Source of the DNA: DATAOG01 sp963782885
GTDB taxonomy: Bacteria; Pseudomonadota; Alphaproteobacteria; Geminicoccales; Geminicoccaceae
Length of the DNA stretch: 64,000 nucleotides
Direction: 5' to 3'
Assembly (NCBI GenBank): GCA_963782885.1
Contig: CAWALL010000008.1
Span: 682,001-746,000 of the forward strand
In this document: positions 42,253 through 51,909 of the stretch, piece after piece
Numbering within the stretch: the stretch's first letter is position 1
Layout: every line of letters starts with the position of its first letter
Position numbers and translations under genes: made by a program
The notes under the pieces: model-generated
Told to the model about the DNA's origin: nothing
The model's database searches: none
What the model saw: the letters and a program-made list of their open reading frames with translations, nothing else

Positions 42253-44165
42253 GCGGGGTCTCCGCGCCGGCCGGCCTCGCCGCCGCCCGCTGACCGAGCG
42301 CGAACGGGCCAGGCAGATAGTAGAGCACGGCCAGGACCACGAGCGCGATCAGGACGCGCGGCCAGACCGGGTAGATCTCGAGCAGCGCGATCGCGAGGCC
42401 CGCCACGAGCAGCAGCGGACGCAGCGGCAGCGCGATCGGGCCGTTCAGGTAGCCCGTGAGCCCGGCCGCGAGGATCGTGAGGCCGGTGAGGTTGACCAGG
42501 ATCTGGCCCAGCACCTCGAAGAACGGCGCGTCCATCATCAGCGCCGGCGTGTACAGGTAGCTGTAGCCGACCACGAAGCCGGCGATCGAGAGCCGGAGCG
42601 CCTGCACGCCGGTCATGATCGGATGCGCGCGCGCGATCGAGGCGGCGGCGTAGGACGCGATCGAGACCGGCGGCGTGGCATCCGCCAGGATCGCGAAATA
42701 GAACACGAACAGATGCGCGCCCAGCACCGGCACGCCGAACTCGGAGATCAGGGTCGGCGCGCCGATCGCCGAGGTGATCACGTAGGCGGCGGTGGTCGGC
42801 ACGCCCATGCCGAGCGCGATCGTGGTCAGCATCAGGAGGATCGCCGCGAGCCAGAGCTCGCCGCCGGCCGCCTGGGTGATGATCGTGCCGAGCGAGATCA
42901 CGAGGCCGGTGACCGTGAGGCATGCGACGATCATGCCGGCCCCGACGCAGGCGACCGCGATCGAGGTGATGTTGCGACCGGCGTTCGCCAGGATCCGGAA
43001 CAGCCGGCGCGGGCCGATCCGGGTGTGCGGCCTGAGCCACGAGGCGCCGATGGTCGCGAGGATCGAATAGAAGGCCGCGAAATGCGGCGAGTAGCGGAAC
43101 GCCAAGCAGGCCCATCAGGACCCCGATCGGGATCAGCAGGTGGGCGTCGTCGAGGACCGCCCGCCAGGTCGGCAGGTCGGCGGCGTCCATGCCGCGCAGG
43201 CCGAGCTTGCGGGCTTCGAGATGGACGCTGATCAGGACCATGAAGAAGTAGCAGCAGGCGCCGAGCAGCGCGGCGACGATGATGCTCCGGTAGGGGATGT
43301 TGGTGATCTCGGCCATGATGAAGGCGCCGGCCCCCATGATCGGCGGCATGATCTGGCCGCCGACGCTGGCCGCGGCCTCGACCCCGCCGGCGAATGCCGG
43401 CCGGTAGCCGAGCTTCTTCATCATCGGGATCGTGAACGAACCGGTCGCGAACACGTTCGAGGACGACGAGCCGCTCATCGTGCCGAACATCGCCGACGTC
43501 AGGACCGCGACCTTGGCCGGCCCGCCCGAGTAGCGGCCGGCGACCCGGGAGCCGAGATTGCTGAACAGCCGGCCGACGCCCGAGCCCTCGACGAACGCGC
43601 CGAACGCGATGAAGATCGCGACCATGGTCGCCGAGATGCCGGTGATCGTGCCGTACATGCCCTCGCCGTTGACCAGGTACATGTCCTCGACGATCTCGTC
43701 GAAACCGAGGTCGCGGTAGTTCCACATACCCGGCATGTGCTCGGTATTGAACAGGTACACGAGTGCTGTCACCAGCAGGCCGGCGAGGATCGGCGTCACC
43801 GCCCGGCGCAGCGCCTCGATGAACAGGAGGATCGCGAGCGTGCCGAGGACGAGCTCGGCCGGCAGCAGCGGCGTCACGTTCTCGAGGCGCATGTTGATCC
43901 GGTTCGCCTCGAAATAGGAATAGGCGTGGGGCAGAAGCGCGAGCCCGGCGAGCAGCCAGTCGAGCGCCGAGGGCCGGTCCTTGGGCGAGCGGGTCGGGTG
44001 GGCCGGATAGAGCAGGAAGGCGAGCGGCAGGAACAGCAAAAGATGCAGCGAGCGCTGCTCGCGCGGCTCGAGATAGCCTACCCAGGCGGTATAGAGCTGG
44101 AACAGCGTCGCGGCCGCGGCCCAGATCGCGACCGCCGCGCCGACGCGACCCTCGAGCTTGCGCAT
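42245..44165 (-). pseudogene. Fused TRAP transporter permease (DctQM-type) with one frameshift
   Basis: A 4TM/12TM fused TRAP permease of about 639 residues when the frame is repaired. The N-part runs from MRKLEGRVG through VYLFNTEHMPGMWNYRD, ATMVAIFIAFGAFVEGSG, SAMFGTMSGSSSSNVFATGS and GGQIMPPIMGAGAFIMAEIT to IPIGVLMGLL. The C-part begins at 43105 with LAFRYSPHFAAFYSILATIG and contains LGMGVPTTAAYVITSAIGAP and FYFAILADATPPVS. The two frames meet at ATGGGCCTG-C-TTGGCG: one extra base near 43106. No slippery site is evident, so this is a mutation or sequencing error. It pairs with the TAXI binding protein just upstream. Confidence 0.85.
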
Positions 44166-44210
44166 CGAGCCGCGCGGTCCCGCCGGCTGGCGGGACCAGC
44201 GCCCCGCGAG

Positions 44211-45182
44211 CTACATGTAGCCCTTCTCCTTGTAGTACCTGGCAGCGCCCGGATGGATCGGCGCCGGCGGGTCCTTGGCCGCGGTCGCGCAGTCGAACAC
44301 GCTCATGCTCTGATGGATGTCCGGCAATTTGTCGGTGTTCTCGCAGAGCGTCTTGGTGATCTGGTAGACCGTATCCTCGCTGACGTCGGCATTGACCATC
44401 AGCGTCGTGCCCATGATCACGGTCGGCACGTCCTCGCTCTGATCGGGATAGGTGCCGGCGGGGATCACGCCGATCTTGTAGCCGTACTTGTCGTGCAGCG
44501 CCTGCTGCACGTCCTTCGGCCAGGGCACCAGCTCGGCGTTGCGGCCTTCCAGCATCTCGATCGCGGCGGCGCCCGGAATCCCGAGCGTGAAGAACACGTA
44601 GTCGACCTGGCCGTCCTTGAACTGCGACGCCATCTCGCTGTAGTTGCCGTGATTGATCTTGAAGTCGCGATTGTCGCGCAGATCGTCGTAGCTGGTGCCG
44701 TAGTAGTCCATCACGTACTGAAAGGTCTGCTCGTCCGAGGAGCCGGCCTTGGTCACGGCGAGAGCGACATCCTTGCCGTCCTTGAACAGGCCGGCGAAGT
44801 CGAGCGGGGCATTCTTGGCGCGCAACAGGTGCATGTAGTTGTCGGAAAAGCTCATGCCGATCATCATCAGCTTGTCGTGCGGCGCGCCGTCGTAGATGCC
44901 GGTGCCGTTGCGGGCGGCGAAGGTGAAGATGTCGAGGCCCATGCCGAGCTGGCTCTGGCCCTTTTGGACCTTGGACGGATTGGCGGTGCCGCCGCCCGGC
45001 ACGACCTTGATCGTGAGGTCCGGATTGGCGTCCATCAGCAATTTGGCCATGCCCGAGGCCATCGTGTACCAGCCGCCGCCGATCTGGCCCGCGGTCCATT
45101 CCAGGGTCTCGGCCGCCGCCGCGCTGGTGATCCCGATCGCGAGCGCTCCCGCCGCCGCGACCGTCTGCCATGGTCTGGACAT
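44211..45182 (-). CDS. TAXI-family TRAP solute-binding protein
   Basis: A 323-residue periplasmic receptor. Signal peptide AAGALAIGITSAAAA is followed by the TAXI-type start WTAGQIGGGWYTMASGMAKL, PGGGTANPSKVQKGQSQLGM, then NYMHLLRAKNAPL, AGSSDEQTFQYVMDYYG and YVFFTLGIPGAAAIEMLE. ATG 45182 has GGGAGG before it; a longer version starting at 45227 is unlikely. TAXI receptors work with fused TRAP permeases, encoded 45 bases downstream. It defines the import step of the catabolic block; ligands of TAXI proteins include C4-C5 acids, glutamate-like compounds and larger organic acids. Confidence 0.9.
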   Translation of the reverse strand: MSRPWQTVAAAGALAIGITSAAAAETLEWTAGQIGGGWYTMASGMAKLLMDANPDLTIKVVPGGGTANPSKVQKGQSQLGMGLDIFTFAARNGTGIYDGAPHDKLMMIGMSFSDNYMHLLRAKNAPLDFAGLFKDGKDVALAVTKAGSSDEQTFQYVMDYYGTSYDDLRDNRDFKINHGNYSEMASQFKDGQVDYVFFTLGIPGAAAIEMLEGRNAELVPWPKDVQQALHDKYGYKIGVIPAGTYPDQSEDVPTVIMGTTLMVNADVSEDTVYQITKTLCENTDKLPDIHQSMSVFDCATAAKDPPAPIHPGAARYYKEKGYM

Positions 45183-45259
45183 CTCTGCCTCCCTTCTTGT
45201 CTCCGCGGTCCCGGACCGATTGTCCACGCGAGCGGCACCGGGTCAAGCTTCCCAGGCTT

Positions 45260-47572
45260 TCAGCGCGCTCGCCTGAGCGCCCGCCAGACCCGCTCCGGGG
45301 TGAGCGGCATGTCGAGCGCCGTGACGCCGTCGGCGGCGAGCGCGTCGAGCACCGCGTTGACCACCGCCGGCGGCGAGCCGGTGGTCGGGCCTTCGCCCGT
45401 GCCCTTGACGCCGAGCGGATTGTCGTCGGCGACCAACGCGTTGAAGCGCGTGGTCAGCATCGGCAGATCGTCGGCCCGCGGCAGCGCGAAATCCATGAAG
45501 CTGCCGCTCAGCAGCTGGCCGCTCGCCGGGTCGTGGACCACCCGCTCGAGCAGCGCCTGGCCCAGCCCTTGTGCGATGCCGCCGTGCAGCTGGCCCTCGA
45601 CGATCAAGGGATTGAGCATCCGGCCCGGGTCGGCGACCATGACGTGGCGGATCAGCGTGACCTTGCCGGTCGCGGGATCGACCTCGACCTCGGCGAGCTG
45701 GCAGCCGTTCGGATAGCTCGGGCCCTGGGTCTCATAAGTCTCGGCCGCGAGCAGCGGCGCGCCCCGCGCCTCGGCGGCGCGCGCCACCTCGAACAGGCCG
45801 ATCCGTCGGTCGGTGCCGCGGATCGTGTACTGGCCGTCCGCGAACGCGACGTCAGCGGCCGCCGCCTCGAGCAGTTCGGCGGCGAGCGCCTTGCCCTGCT
45901 CGACCACCGCCTCGGCACCCTGCAGGACGGCGCCGCCGCCGATCCGGGCGCAGCGTGAGCCGTGGGCGCCGAAGCCCGCCTCGATCAGATCGGTGTCGCC
46001 GTCGACGACCTCGATCGCCTGCGGCTCGACCCCGAGCGCGTCCGCGGCGACCTGGGCGAACACGGTGGCGTGGCCCATGCCGAAGTCCTGGGTCCCGACG
46101 TGCAGCTGGACCCGGCGATCGCCGCCGACTCGGACCTTGGCGAACTCCGAGGGCGCGCCGCCGGCGTTCTCGATGTAGACCGAGACCCCGATCCCGCGCC
46201 GCAGCCCGCGCGCCGCCGCCTCGGCGCGACGCTTAGGAAATCCACCCCAGTCAATGGCTTCTAGCCCGATATCGAGATTACGCGCGAACTCGGCGCGGGG
46301 ATAGACCGCGCCGGTCGGCGAGCGCCAGGGCATCTCCTCGGGCGCGATCAGGTTGCGCCGGCGGAGCTCGATCCGGTCGATCCCGGTCGCGCGCGCGGCG
46401 GCATCGACCAGCCGCTCGAGCAGATAGGTGAGCTCGGCGCGCGCGATCCCGCGGTAAGCCGAGATCGGCGTCGTGTTGGTAAACACGCCATCGAGCGTGA
46501 AGTGATGCACCGGGATGCGATAGGGCCCGCAGATCATCGGCGCCATCCAGTGCATCAGCACGAAGGCGGAGCGGCTGGCCAGATAGCCGCCGTGGCGCCA
46601 GGTCGCGGCGACCCGGATCGCGACGAAGCGGCCGTCGGCGTCGAGCCCGAGCGTGCCGCGCAGCCGCTGGCTGCGGGCCTGGGCGTCGGCGATGAAGCTC
46701 TCGCTGCGCTCGGCGACCCATTTGACCGGGCGCCCGAGCGCCTTGGCGGCGAACAGGGTGAGGACGAACTCCGGATAGACCATGTTGCGGGCGCCGAAGC
46801 CGCCGCCGACGTCGGGAACGATCACCCGCAGGGCCGGCGCGTCCACGCCCATGATCCCGGCGAGCACGCCGCGGATCGCATGGCCCGACTGGCAGCCGGC
46901 GCGCAGCGTATAGCGCGCCTCGGCTGGATCGAAGCTCGCGAGCGCCGCGCGCGGCTCCATGAAGGCCACGATCTGGCGCGGAAACTCGACCTCGAGCTCG
47001 ACCACCCGGGCGGCAGCCTCGAGACACTCGGCGACCGCGGCCGGATCGCCCGCCTGCCAATGGAGCGAGCGGTTGGAGGAGAGCTCGGGCCAGAGCCTGG
47101 GCGCACCCTCGGCGAGCGCGGCCTCGAGATCGACCGCCGCCGGCAGGACCTGGTAGTCGACCTCGACCAGCTCGGCGGCATCGCGCGCCGCCGCCAGGGT
47201 CTCGGCGACGATCAGCGCGACCGGCTCGCCGACGTAGCGCACCCGGTCCGTCGCCAGCGGAAATTGCGAGGCGTCGGGCAGCTCGCTGCCGTCGGCGTTG
47301 GTGAAGGCGAAGGGCGGCGTCCGGGTCAGGGATGGGATCGGCCCGATGCCGGCGGCCTGCAGGTCGGCCGCGGCGTAGACCCCGAGCACGCCGGGCGCGC
47401 GCCTGGCCGCCGCGAGCTCGATGCCGGCGATCTCGGCGTGGGCGTGCGGGGAGCGCAGGACGACCGCATGGGCCTGGTCCGGAAGGTCGAGGTCGGCGGT
47501 GTAGTGCGCCCGGCCGGTGATGAAGCGCTCGTCCTCGAGACGCGGCAGCGGCTGGCCGACGTAGCTTGGCAT
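45260..47572 (-). CDS. Molybdenum hydroxylase large subunit (xanthine dehydrogenase/CoxL family)
   Basis: A 770-residue molybdopterin-binding subunit. Order: N-terminal YVGQPLPRLEDERFITGRAH, the domain with RYVGEPVALIVAETLAAARD, IVPDVGGGFGARNMVYPEFV, ISAYRGIARAELTYLLERLV, then VHVGTQDFGMGH-type motif (LHVGTQDFGMGHATVFAQVA), GSRCARIGGGAV and the active-site Glu in KGTGEGPTTGSPPAVVNAV. The CoxL signature AYxCSFR is absent, so it is not a CO dehydrogenase. Neither the FAD (CoxM) nor 2Fe-2S (CoxS) subunit gene is present in the window. Its ATG overlaps the racemase stop (TGATG). It probably hydroxylates a carbonyl or N-heterocyclic intermediate. Confidence 0.88.
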   Translation of the reverse strand: MPSYVGQPLPRLEDERFITGRAHYTADLDLPDQAHAVVLRSPHAHAEIAGIELAAARRAPGVLGVYAAADLQAAGIGPIPSLTRTPPFAFTNADGSELPDASQFPLATDRVRYVGEPVALIVAETLAAARDAAELVEVDYQVLPAAVDLEAALAEGAPRLWPELSSNRSLHWQAGDPAAVAECLEAAARVVELEVEFPRQIVAFMEPRAALASFDPAEARYTLRAGCQSGHAIRGVLAGIMGVDAPALRVIVPDVGGGFGARNMVYPEFVLTLFAAKALGRPVKWVAERSESFIADAQARSQRLRGTLGLDADGRFVAIRVAATWRHGGYLASRSAFVLMHWMAPMICGPYRIPVHHFTLDGVFTNTTPISAYRGIARAELTYLLERLVDAAARATGIDRIELRRRNLIAPEEMPWRSPTGAVYPRAEFARNLDIGLEAIDWGGFPKRRAEAAARGLRRGIGVSVYIENAGGAPSEFAKVRVGGDRRVQLHVGTQDFGMGHATVFAQVAADALGVEPQAIEVVDGDTDLIEAGFGAHGSRCARIGGGAVLQGAEAVVEQGKALAAELLEAAAADVAFADGQYTIRGTDRRIGLFEVARAAEARGAPLLAAETYETQGPSYPNGCQLAEVEVDPATGKVTLIRHVMVADPGRMLNPLIVEGQLHGGIAQGLGQALLERVVHDPASGQLLSGSFMDFALPRADDLPMLTTRFNALVADDNPLGVKGTGEGPTTGSPPAVVNAVLDALAADGVTALDMPLTPERVWRALRRAR

Positions 47573-48309
47573 CAGGTTTCCTCGGAAAGCGACCAGCGGC
47601 GTGGCCGCAGCCCGCCTTGGAACCAGGTGACAAAGCTCACCATGTCGAAGACCGGCAGGCCGGTCCGGTCCCGGAGCATCCGGGCGTGCGGGCACATGTT
47701 GGTGCACTCGAGCAGGATCGCGCCGACCTCGGGATGGCCGCGGACCAGCTCCGCACCGGCATCGAGGATGTCCTGCTCGCCGGCGGCGAGGTCCATCTCC
47801 ACTTCGTCCTCGAGAATCACGCGGGAGAACTCGCGGCCGCCGTCGGTGCCGACCACCGGCGCATCGGCCGGCACGCCTGCGGCCGCGAGATGGGCGGACG
47901 AGAGCGTCGCCTTCGAGATCGTGAGGATGCCGACCCGGCGGCCAGGCGGCAGCAGGCGCTCGATCAGCGGCGCCTGCATCAGCGCCGAGGTCGCGACCGG
48001 CACGCCCACGGCATCGGCGAGCTCGCTCTGGAAAAGAGCCAGAAAACCGCAGTTGGTGGTGATGCCGTCCGCGCCCATGGCGACGAGCTCGCGGGCGCCC
48101 GCGACGAAGGCGTCGAACAGCCCCTCGGCGCGCCGACGCACGACCCGGTCCGGCGAGGCGCCCTTGACCACCTTGTAGTGGACCGGAAACGGCCAGGTCA
48201 GCGCATTGCCGACATCGCCGGCGATGCGCGGAAAGCGCGCGTCCAGCATCAGAATGCCGAGCGCGGCGCCATAGACCGCCTTGCCGCCCCGGACTGTACG
48301 GCCGGCCAT
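47572..48309 (-). CDS. Aspartate/glutamate racemase-family protein
   Basis: A 245-residue protein of the Asp/Glu/hydantoin racemase superfamily. The two active-site Cys positions are seen in GITTNCGFLALFQ and LLECTNMCPHARML, with VGILTISKATLSS between. Such proteins racemise amino acids or hydantoins or act as maleate isomerase or arylmalonate decarboxylase, so the reaction cannot be fixed. It sits between the TPP enzyme (two-base gap) and the molybdenum hydroxylase (overlap) in the operon, which suggests a step on a chiral dicarboxylate or amino-acid-like intermediate. Confidence 0.82.
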   Translation of the reverse strand: MAGRTVRGGKAVYGAALGILMLDARFPRIAGDVGNALTWPFPVHYKVVKGASPDRVVRRRAEGLFDAFVAGARELVAMGADGITTNCGFLALFQSELADAVGVPVATSALMQAPLIERLLPPGRRVGILTISKATLSSAHLAAAGVPADAPVVGTDGGREFSRVILEDEVEMDLAAGEQDILDAGAELVRGHPEVGAILLECTNMCPHARMLRDRTGLPVFDMVSFVTWFQGGLRPRRWSLSEET

Positions 48310-48311
48310 GC

Positions 48312-50012
48312 TCAGGCGACCCACTCCGAAACCGGCGCCCGCGCCTCGTGCAAGGGCTGCGTGACGACGTCGACCAGGGCCGGCCCGTCGCTCGCGAGCG
48401 CCTGCGCGAGCGCGGGCTTCAGATCGGCCGGGTCTTCCACGCGCCAGCTCCGGATGCCATAGGCTTCGGCAATTCGAGCGTGCTGACCGGGCGAGAAATC
48501 GACCGAGAAATAGCGGCCCTCGAACCCGCTCCGCTGGCCGGCCTTGATCCAGCCGAAGGTGGCATTCGCGATCACGACCATCGTGATCGCCAGGCCGAGG
48601 CGGGCGATGGTCTCGAGCTCGCCCGAGGCAAAGCCGAAGCTGCCATCGCCCATGACCGCAACGCAAGGCGCCTCCGGCCGGCCGATCTTGGCTCCGACCG
48701 CCGCCGGCAAGGCATAGCCCAGCGCGCCATGCGCCCGGTTGCTGATGAAGTGCCGCCCGGCCGCACGCTGTTGATAATAGGCCGAAAAATATGGGCAAGG
48801 CGTGCCGGCATCGGCGACGATCACCGCCTCCGCCGGCAGCAGTTCCTGGAGCGTGGCGACGATCCGCTCCGGCCGGATCGGTATTTCCTCAGAACGCGCG
48901 AGTTCCTCGAAGGCGCCGAATTTCTCGGACCAGGCGCGTGCGACCGCTTCGCGGCCGAGACCCCGGGAGCGGTCGGGCGGGATGTCGACGAAGCGTGCGA
49001 CCTCGTCTTTAAGCGCGGCGAGCGCCAGCTTTGCGTCGCCGACCAGGGCGACCTCGGTCGGATAGTTGGCGCCGATCACGGCCGGGTCGACGTCGACGTG
49101 GACGATCCGGACCTGGCCCGGCGCCGGATGGCGCCAGCGCTCGGTCGTGACCGAGCCCGCCCGGCAGCCGACGAACACCACCAGATCCGCCTGATCGAGC
49201 AGCGCCCGCGTCTCCGGCGTGCCGCCGTTGCTGCCGACCACGCCCGCCGCCAGCGGATGGTTTTCCGGGATACAGCCCTGGCCGCTGATCGTGGTCGCGA
49301 CCGGCACCTCCAGGAGCTCCGCGAGCGCCTGGAGCTCGGCCTCGGCGCCGGCGATCACCGGCCCGCCGCCGCAGATGAAGAGCGGATTTTCGGCGCTCAG
49401 GATCGCCTCGGCGGCGGCCGCGATCGCTGAGGGCTCGGGCGCGGTCCGTCGGGCGGGGAAGACGCCGAGCGTCGGATCGGCATGGACGTCCGCCTCGTCG
49501 ATCGGTGCCCGCTGGACGTCGAACGGCAGGCCGATATGCGCCGCGCCCGATCGCCCGGTCGTCATGTGCCGGAAGGCGGCGCGCAGCGTCTCGGGAATCT
49601 TGGCCGCCTGGTCGATCACCCGGTTCCATTTGGTCAGCGGCCGGAACAGCGCCTCCTGGTCGAGCTCGGTCAAAACGTAACGGCCGCGCGAACCGACCGC
49701 GATGTCGGTGGTCACGGCGAGCACCGGGATCGAGGATTCGTTGGCTTCGACCACGCCCGGCAGGATGTAGGTGGCGCCGCCCCCGCTCGGCCCCTCGCAG
49801 ACGCCGACCCGACCGGTGACCCGGGCATAGGCGTCGGCCATGTAGGCAGCCGAGCGCTCGTCACGCGCCAGGATATGGGTGATGCCGTGATCGAGCCGGT
49901 AGAGCGCGTCATAGAGCGGCAGGCTCGTGTCGCCGCACAGGCCGAAGACGTGACGGACACCGTGCAGCTGGAGCATGCGCACGAACGCCTCGGCGCCCGA
50001 GAGCTGGTTCAT
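48312..50012 (-). CDS. Thiamine-diphosphate-dependent enzyme (acetolactate synthase/decarboxylase type)
   Basis: A 566-residue three-domain TPP enzyme. The cofactor-activating Glu is in THILARDERSAAYMADAYAR; the central domain has GGGPVIAGAEAELQALAELL; the TPP-binding motif is VMGDGSFGFASGELETIARL followed by NATFGWIK. It resembles the broad acetolactate-synthase-like group that includes sulfoacetaldehyde acetyltransferase, glyoxylate carboligase and oxalyl-CoA decarboxylase. None of their specific motifs let me choose. It is the first gene of the minus-strand operon, divergent from aconitase X across an 81-base gap that must hold both promoters. Confidence 0.86.
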   Translation of the reverse strand: MNQLSGAEAFVRMLQLHGVRHVFGLCGDTSLPLYDALYRLDHGITHILARDERSAAYMADAYARVTGRVGVCEGPSGGGATYILPGVVEANESSIPVLAVTTDIAVGSRGRYVLTELDQEALFRPLTKWNRVIDQAAKIPETLRAAFRHMTTGRSGAAHIGLPFDVQRAPIDEADVHADPTLGVFPARRTAPEPSAIAAAAEAILSAENPLFICGGGPVIAGAEAELQALAELLEVPVATTISGQGCIPENHPLAAGVVGSNGGTPETRALLDQADLVVFVGCRAGSVTTERWRHPAPGQVRIVHVDVDPAVIGANYPTEVALVGDAKLALAALKDEVARFVDIPPDRSRGLGREAVARAWSEKFGAFEELARSEEIPIRPERIVATLQELLPAEAVIVADAGTPCPYFSAYYQQRAAGRHFISNRAHGALGYALPAAVGAKIGRPEAPCVAVMGDGSFGFASGELETIARLGLAITMVVIANATFGWIKAGQRSGFEGRYFSVDFSPGQHARIAEAYGIRSWRVEDPADLKPALAQALASDGPALVDVVTQPLHEARAPVSEWVA

Positions 50013-50093
50013 CAGGGGTCTCCCTCGCTCGCCCTTGGAAAGCTAGCGCGCGGCACCGGTCTGGCGCAAACTCCGCGTCCGCGGGAGGCGTCG

Positions 50094-51368
50094 ATGAAAC
50101 TTTCGGCTCATGAGCAGGCGATGCTCGACGGCGAGCAGGGCGAGGCGCGAAGGATCGCGATCGCCGGCCTCGTCCAGCTCGGCGACGCGTTCGGCGCCGA
50201 GGACATGGTCGAGATCGGCTATGCCCACATCCACGCCGGCATGGCGCTCTATCTGCACGACGTCGAGCTGATGGAGGAGCTGGCGGCGATCGGCGCCAAG
50301 ATGGCGGTGCCGGCGTCCGCCAATATCGCCAATGCCGACATGACGAACTGGCGCCAGACCGGGGCGCCCGAGACGCTGGTCCGCCTGCAGCGGCGCGCCG
50401 AGGTCGCGCACCGGCAGCTCGGCAGCGCCTGCAGCTTCACCTGCACGCCGTACTGGGCCGGCCACTGGCCGACCTGGAACACCCACATGACCTCGATCGA
50501 ATCGACGGTCACGGTGTTCTGCAACTCCGTCCTGGGCGCCAGGTCGAACCGGGACGGCTTCTTCGCGGTCTATGCCGGCATCACCGGGCGTTATCCCCGG
50601 TTTGGCTACCATCTGGACGCCAACCGGCGGGGGACGCACCCGGTCCGGGTCGAGACACCGCTCGAGACGGTCAGCGACTTCAGCGCGCTCGGCTTCCACG
50701 TCGGCCGTCTGGTCGGCGACGGCGTGCCGGTGTTCGAGGATTTCCCGCATCGCCCGAGCCTGGATGAGCTGGACGCGCTCGGCGCCACGCTCGCGACCGC
50801 GGGCGGGGTCGCGCTGTTCATCGTCCCGGGCATCACGCCGCCGTTCGCCGATCTCGGGCAGGCGTTCGCCGGCCCGGCGCCGCGCGAGGCGATCGTCGCG
50901 CGGCGGACCGACCTCGAGGCGATCTACGACCGGTTCACGACCGGCGATGCTGGCTTCGATCTGGTCCACGTCGGCTGCCCGCACGCGTCGTTCGAGGAGA
51001 TGAAGACCTACGCGCGGCTGCTCGAGGGCCGGAGGGTGAGCGACGGCGTCGAGCTCTGGGTCACGACCAGCCGCCAGGTGCGCCAGATGGCCGCGGACGC
51101 CGGCATCGTCCGGACGATCGAGCGCGCGGGCGGCAAGGTCATTTCGGACACCTGCCCGATGTCCTGCCACTTCGCGCGCACGACCTCGCCCGATCCGGCG
51201 CTCGGCGTCGAGCCGCCCGCGTTGCGCGCGATCGTGGTCGACAGCGCCAAACAGGCGAAATACGTGCGCGACATGATCGGCTGCGACACGCTGCTGACCA
51301 GCACCGAGCGGGCGATCGAAACCGCGCTCGCCGGCGCGTTCCGGCCGCGGTTCGGCGATCAGCGGTGA
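50094..51368 (+). CDS. Aconitase X catalytic (large) subunit
   Basis: A 424-residue subunit of an aconitase X-type dehydratase. Family stretches: KLSAHEQAMLDGEQGEARRI, AHIHAGMALYLHDVELMEEL, VPASANIANADMTNWRQTGA, CSFTCTPYWAGHWPTWNTHM, EVITVFCNSVLGA-like region (TVTVFCNSVLGARSNRDG) and SDTCPMSCHFARTTSPDP. Known AcnX enzymes are cis-3-hydroxy-L-proline dehydratase and mevalonate-5-phosphate dehydratase; bacterial two-subunit forms fit the former, but no proline catabolic genes are adjacent. GGGAGG lies five bases before ATG 50094. It overlaps the small subunit by four bases. Confidence 0.9.
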   Translation: MKLSAHEQAMLDGEQGEARRIAIAGLVQLGDAFGAEDMVEIGYAHIHAGMALYLHDVELMEELAAIGAKMAVPASANIANADMTNWRQTGAPETLVRLQRRAEVAHRQLGSACSFTCTPYWAGHWPTWNTHMTSIESTVTVFCNSVLGARSNRDGFFAVYAGITGRYPRFGYHLDANRRGTHPVRVETPLETVSDFSALGFHVGRLVGDGVPVFEDFPHRPSLDELDALGATLATAGGVALFIVPGITPPFADLGQAFAGPAPREAIVARRTDLEAIYDRFTTGDAGFDLVHVGCPHASFEEMKTYARLLEGRRVSDGVELWVTTSRQVRQMAADAGIVRTIERAGGKVISDTCPMSCHFARTTSPDPALGVEPPALRAIVVDSAKQAKYVRDMIGCDTLLTSTERAIETALAGAFRPRFGDQR

Positions 51369-51787
51369 ACCCGCCGCGCAGCGTCCGCGGCCGCGGCATC
51401 GTCCAGGGCCGGGCGGCAGGCCCGGCGCTGGTCGCCAGAGAGCCGATCTCGTTCCTGGGCGACGTCGACATCCGGACCGGGACGGTGGTCGGCGACCTGC
51501 CGAGCGTCCGCGGCCAGAGCCTCGCCGGCAAGGTCCTCGTGTTTCCGGCCAGCATCGGCTCCGCCGGCGCCTGGCGTTTTCTCTACCAGCTTTACCAGCA
51601 CGGCACGCACCCGGTCGCCCTGGTCTGCCGGGAAGTGCCCGACCCGTCGGTCGTCCAGGGCGCGATCCTGGCTGGGATCCCGATCGTCTGCGCGCCGGAG
51701 GAGGACGTGCTGAGCATGATCGAGCCCGGTGCCAGGCTCGAGGTCGACGGCAGCGGCCTGATTCTGATCGGCGCCCGATCGCATTAG
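51365..51787 (+). CDS. Aconitase X swivel-domain (small) subunit, DUF126
   Basis: A 140-residue DUF126 protein, the swivelling domain that completes the aconitase X active site. Typical sequence: VRGRGIVQGRAAGPALVARE, PISFLGDVDI, SLAGKVLVFPASIGSAGAWR and PIVCAPEEDVLSMIEPGARL. GTG 51365 overlaps the stop of the large subunit as GTGA, so both are made from one mRNA by coupled translation. Confidence 0.92.
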   Translation: MNPPRSVRGRGIVQGRAAGPALVAREPISFLGDVDIRTGTVVGDLPSVRGQSLAGKVLVFPASIGSAGAWRFLYQLYQHGTHPVALVCREVPDPSVVQGAILAGIPIVCAPEEDVLSMIEPGARLEVDGSGLILIGARSH

Positions 51788-51909
51788 CGGAACAAAGCAG
51801 TCGCGGTGGCTGTTCGCAAAACCGGGAGGGGGTGCGCTCAAGCCGCCGACGTGCGATCGCGCTGGCTTCGGACCCCGCGCAACGAAAGCTGGAAGGGTAC
51901 CGGCAGCGC

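Noticed and set aside
43095..43120. Programmed frameshift in the TRAP permease
   Set aside because: There is no slippery heptamer or downstream structure that I can see; a simple one-base insertion explains the data.
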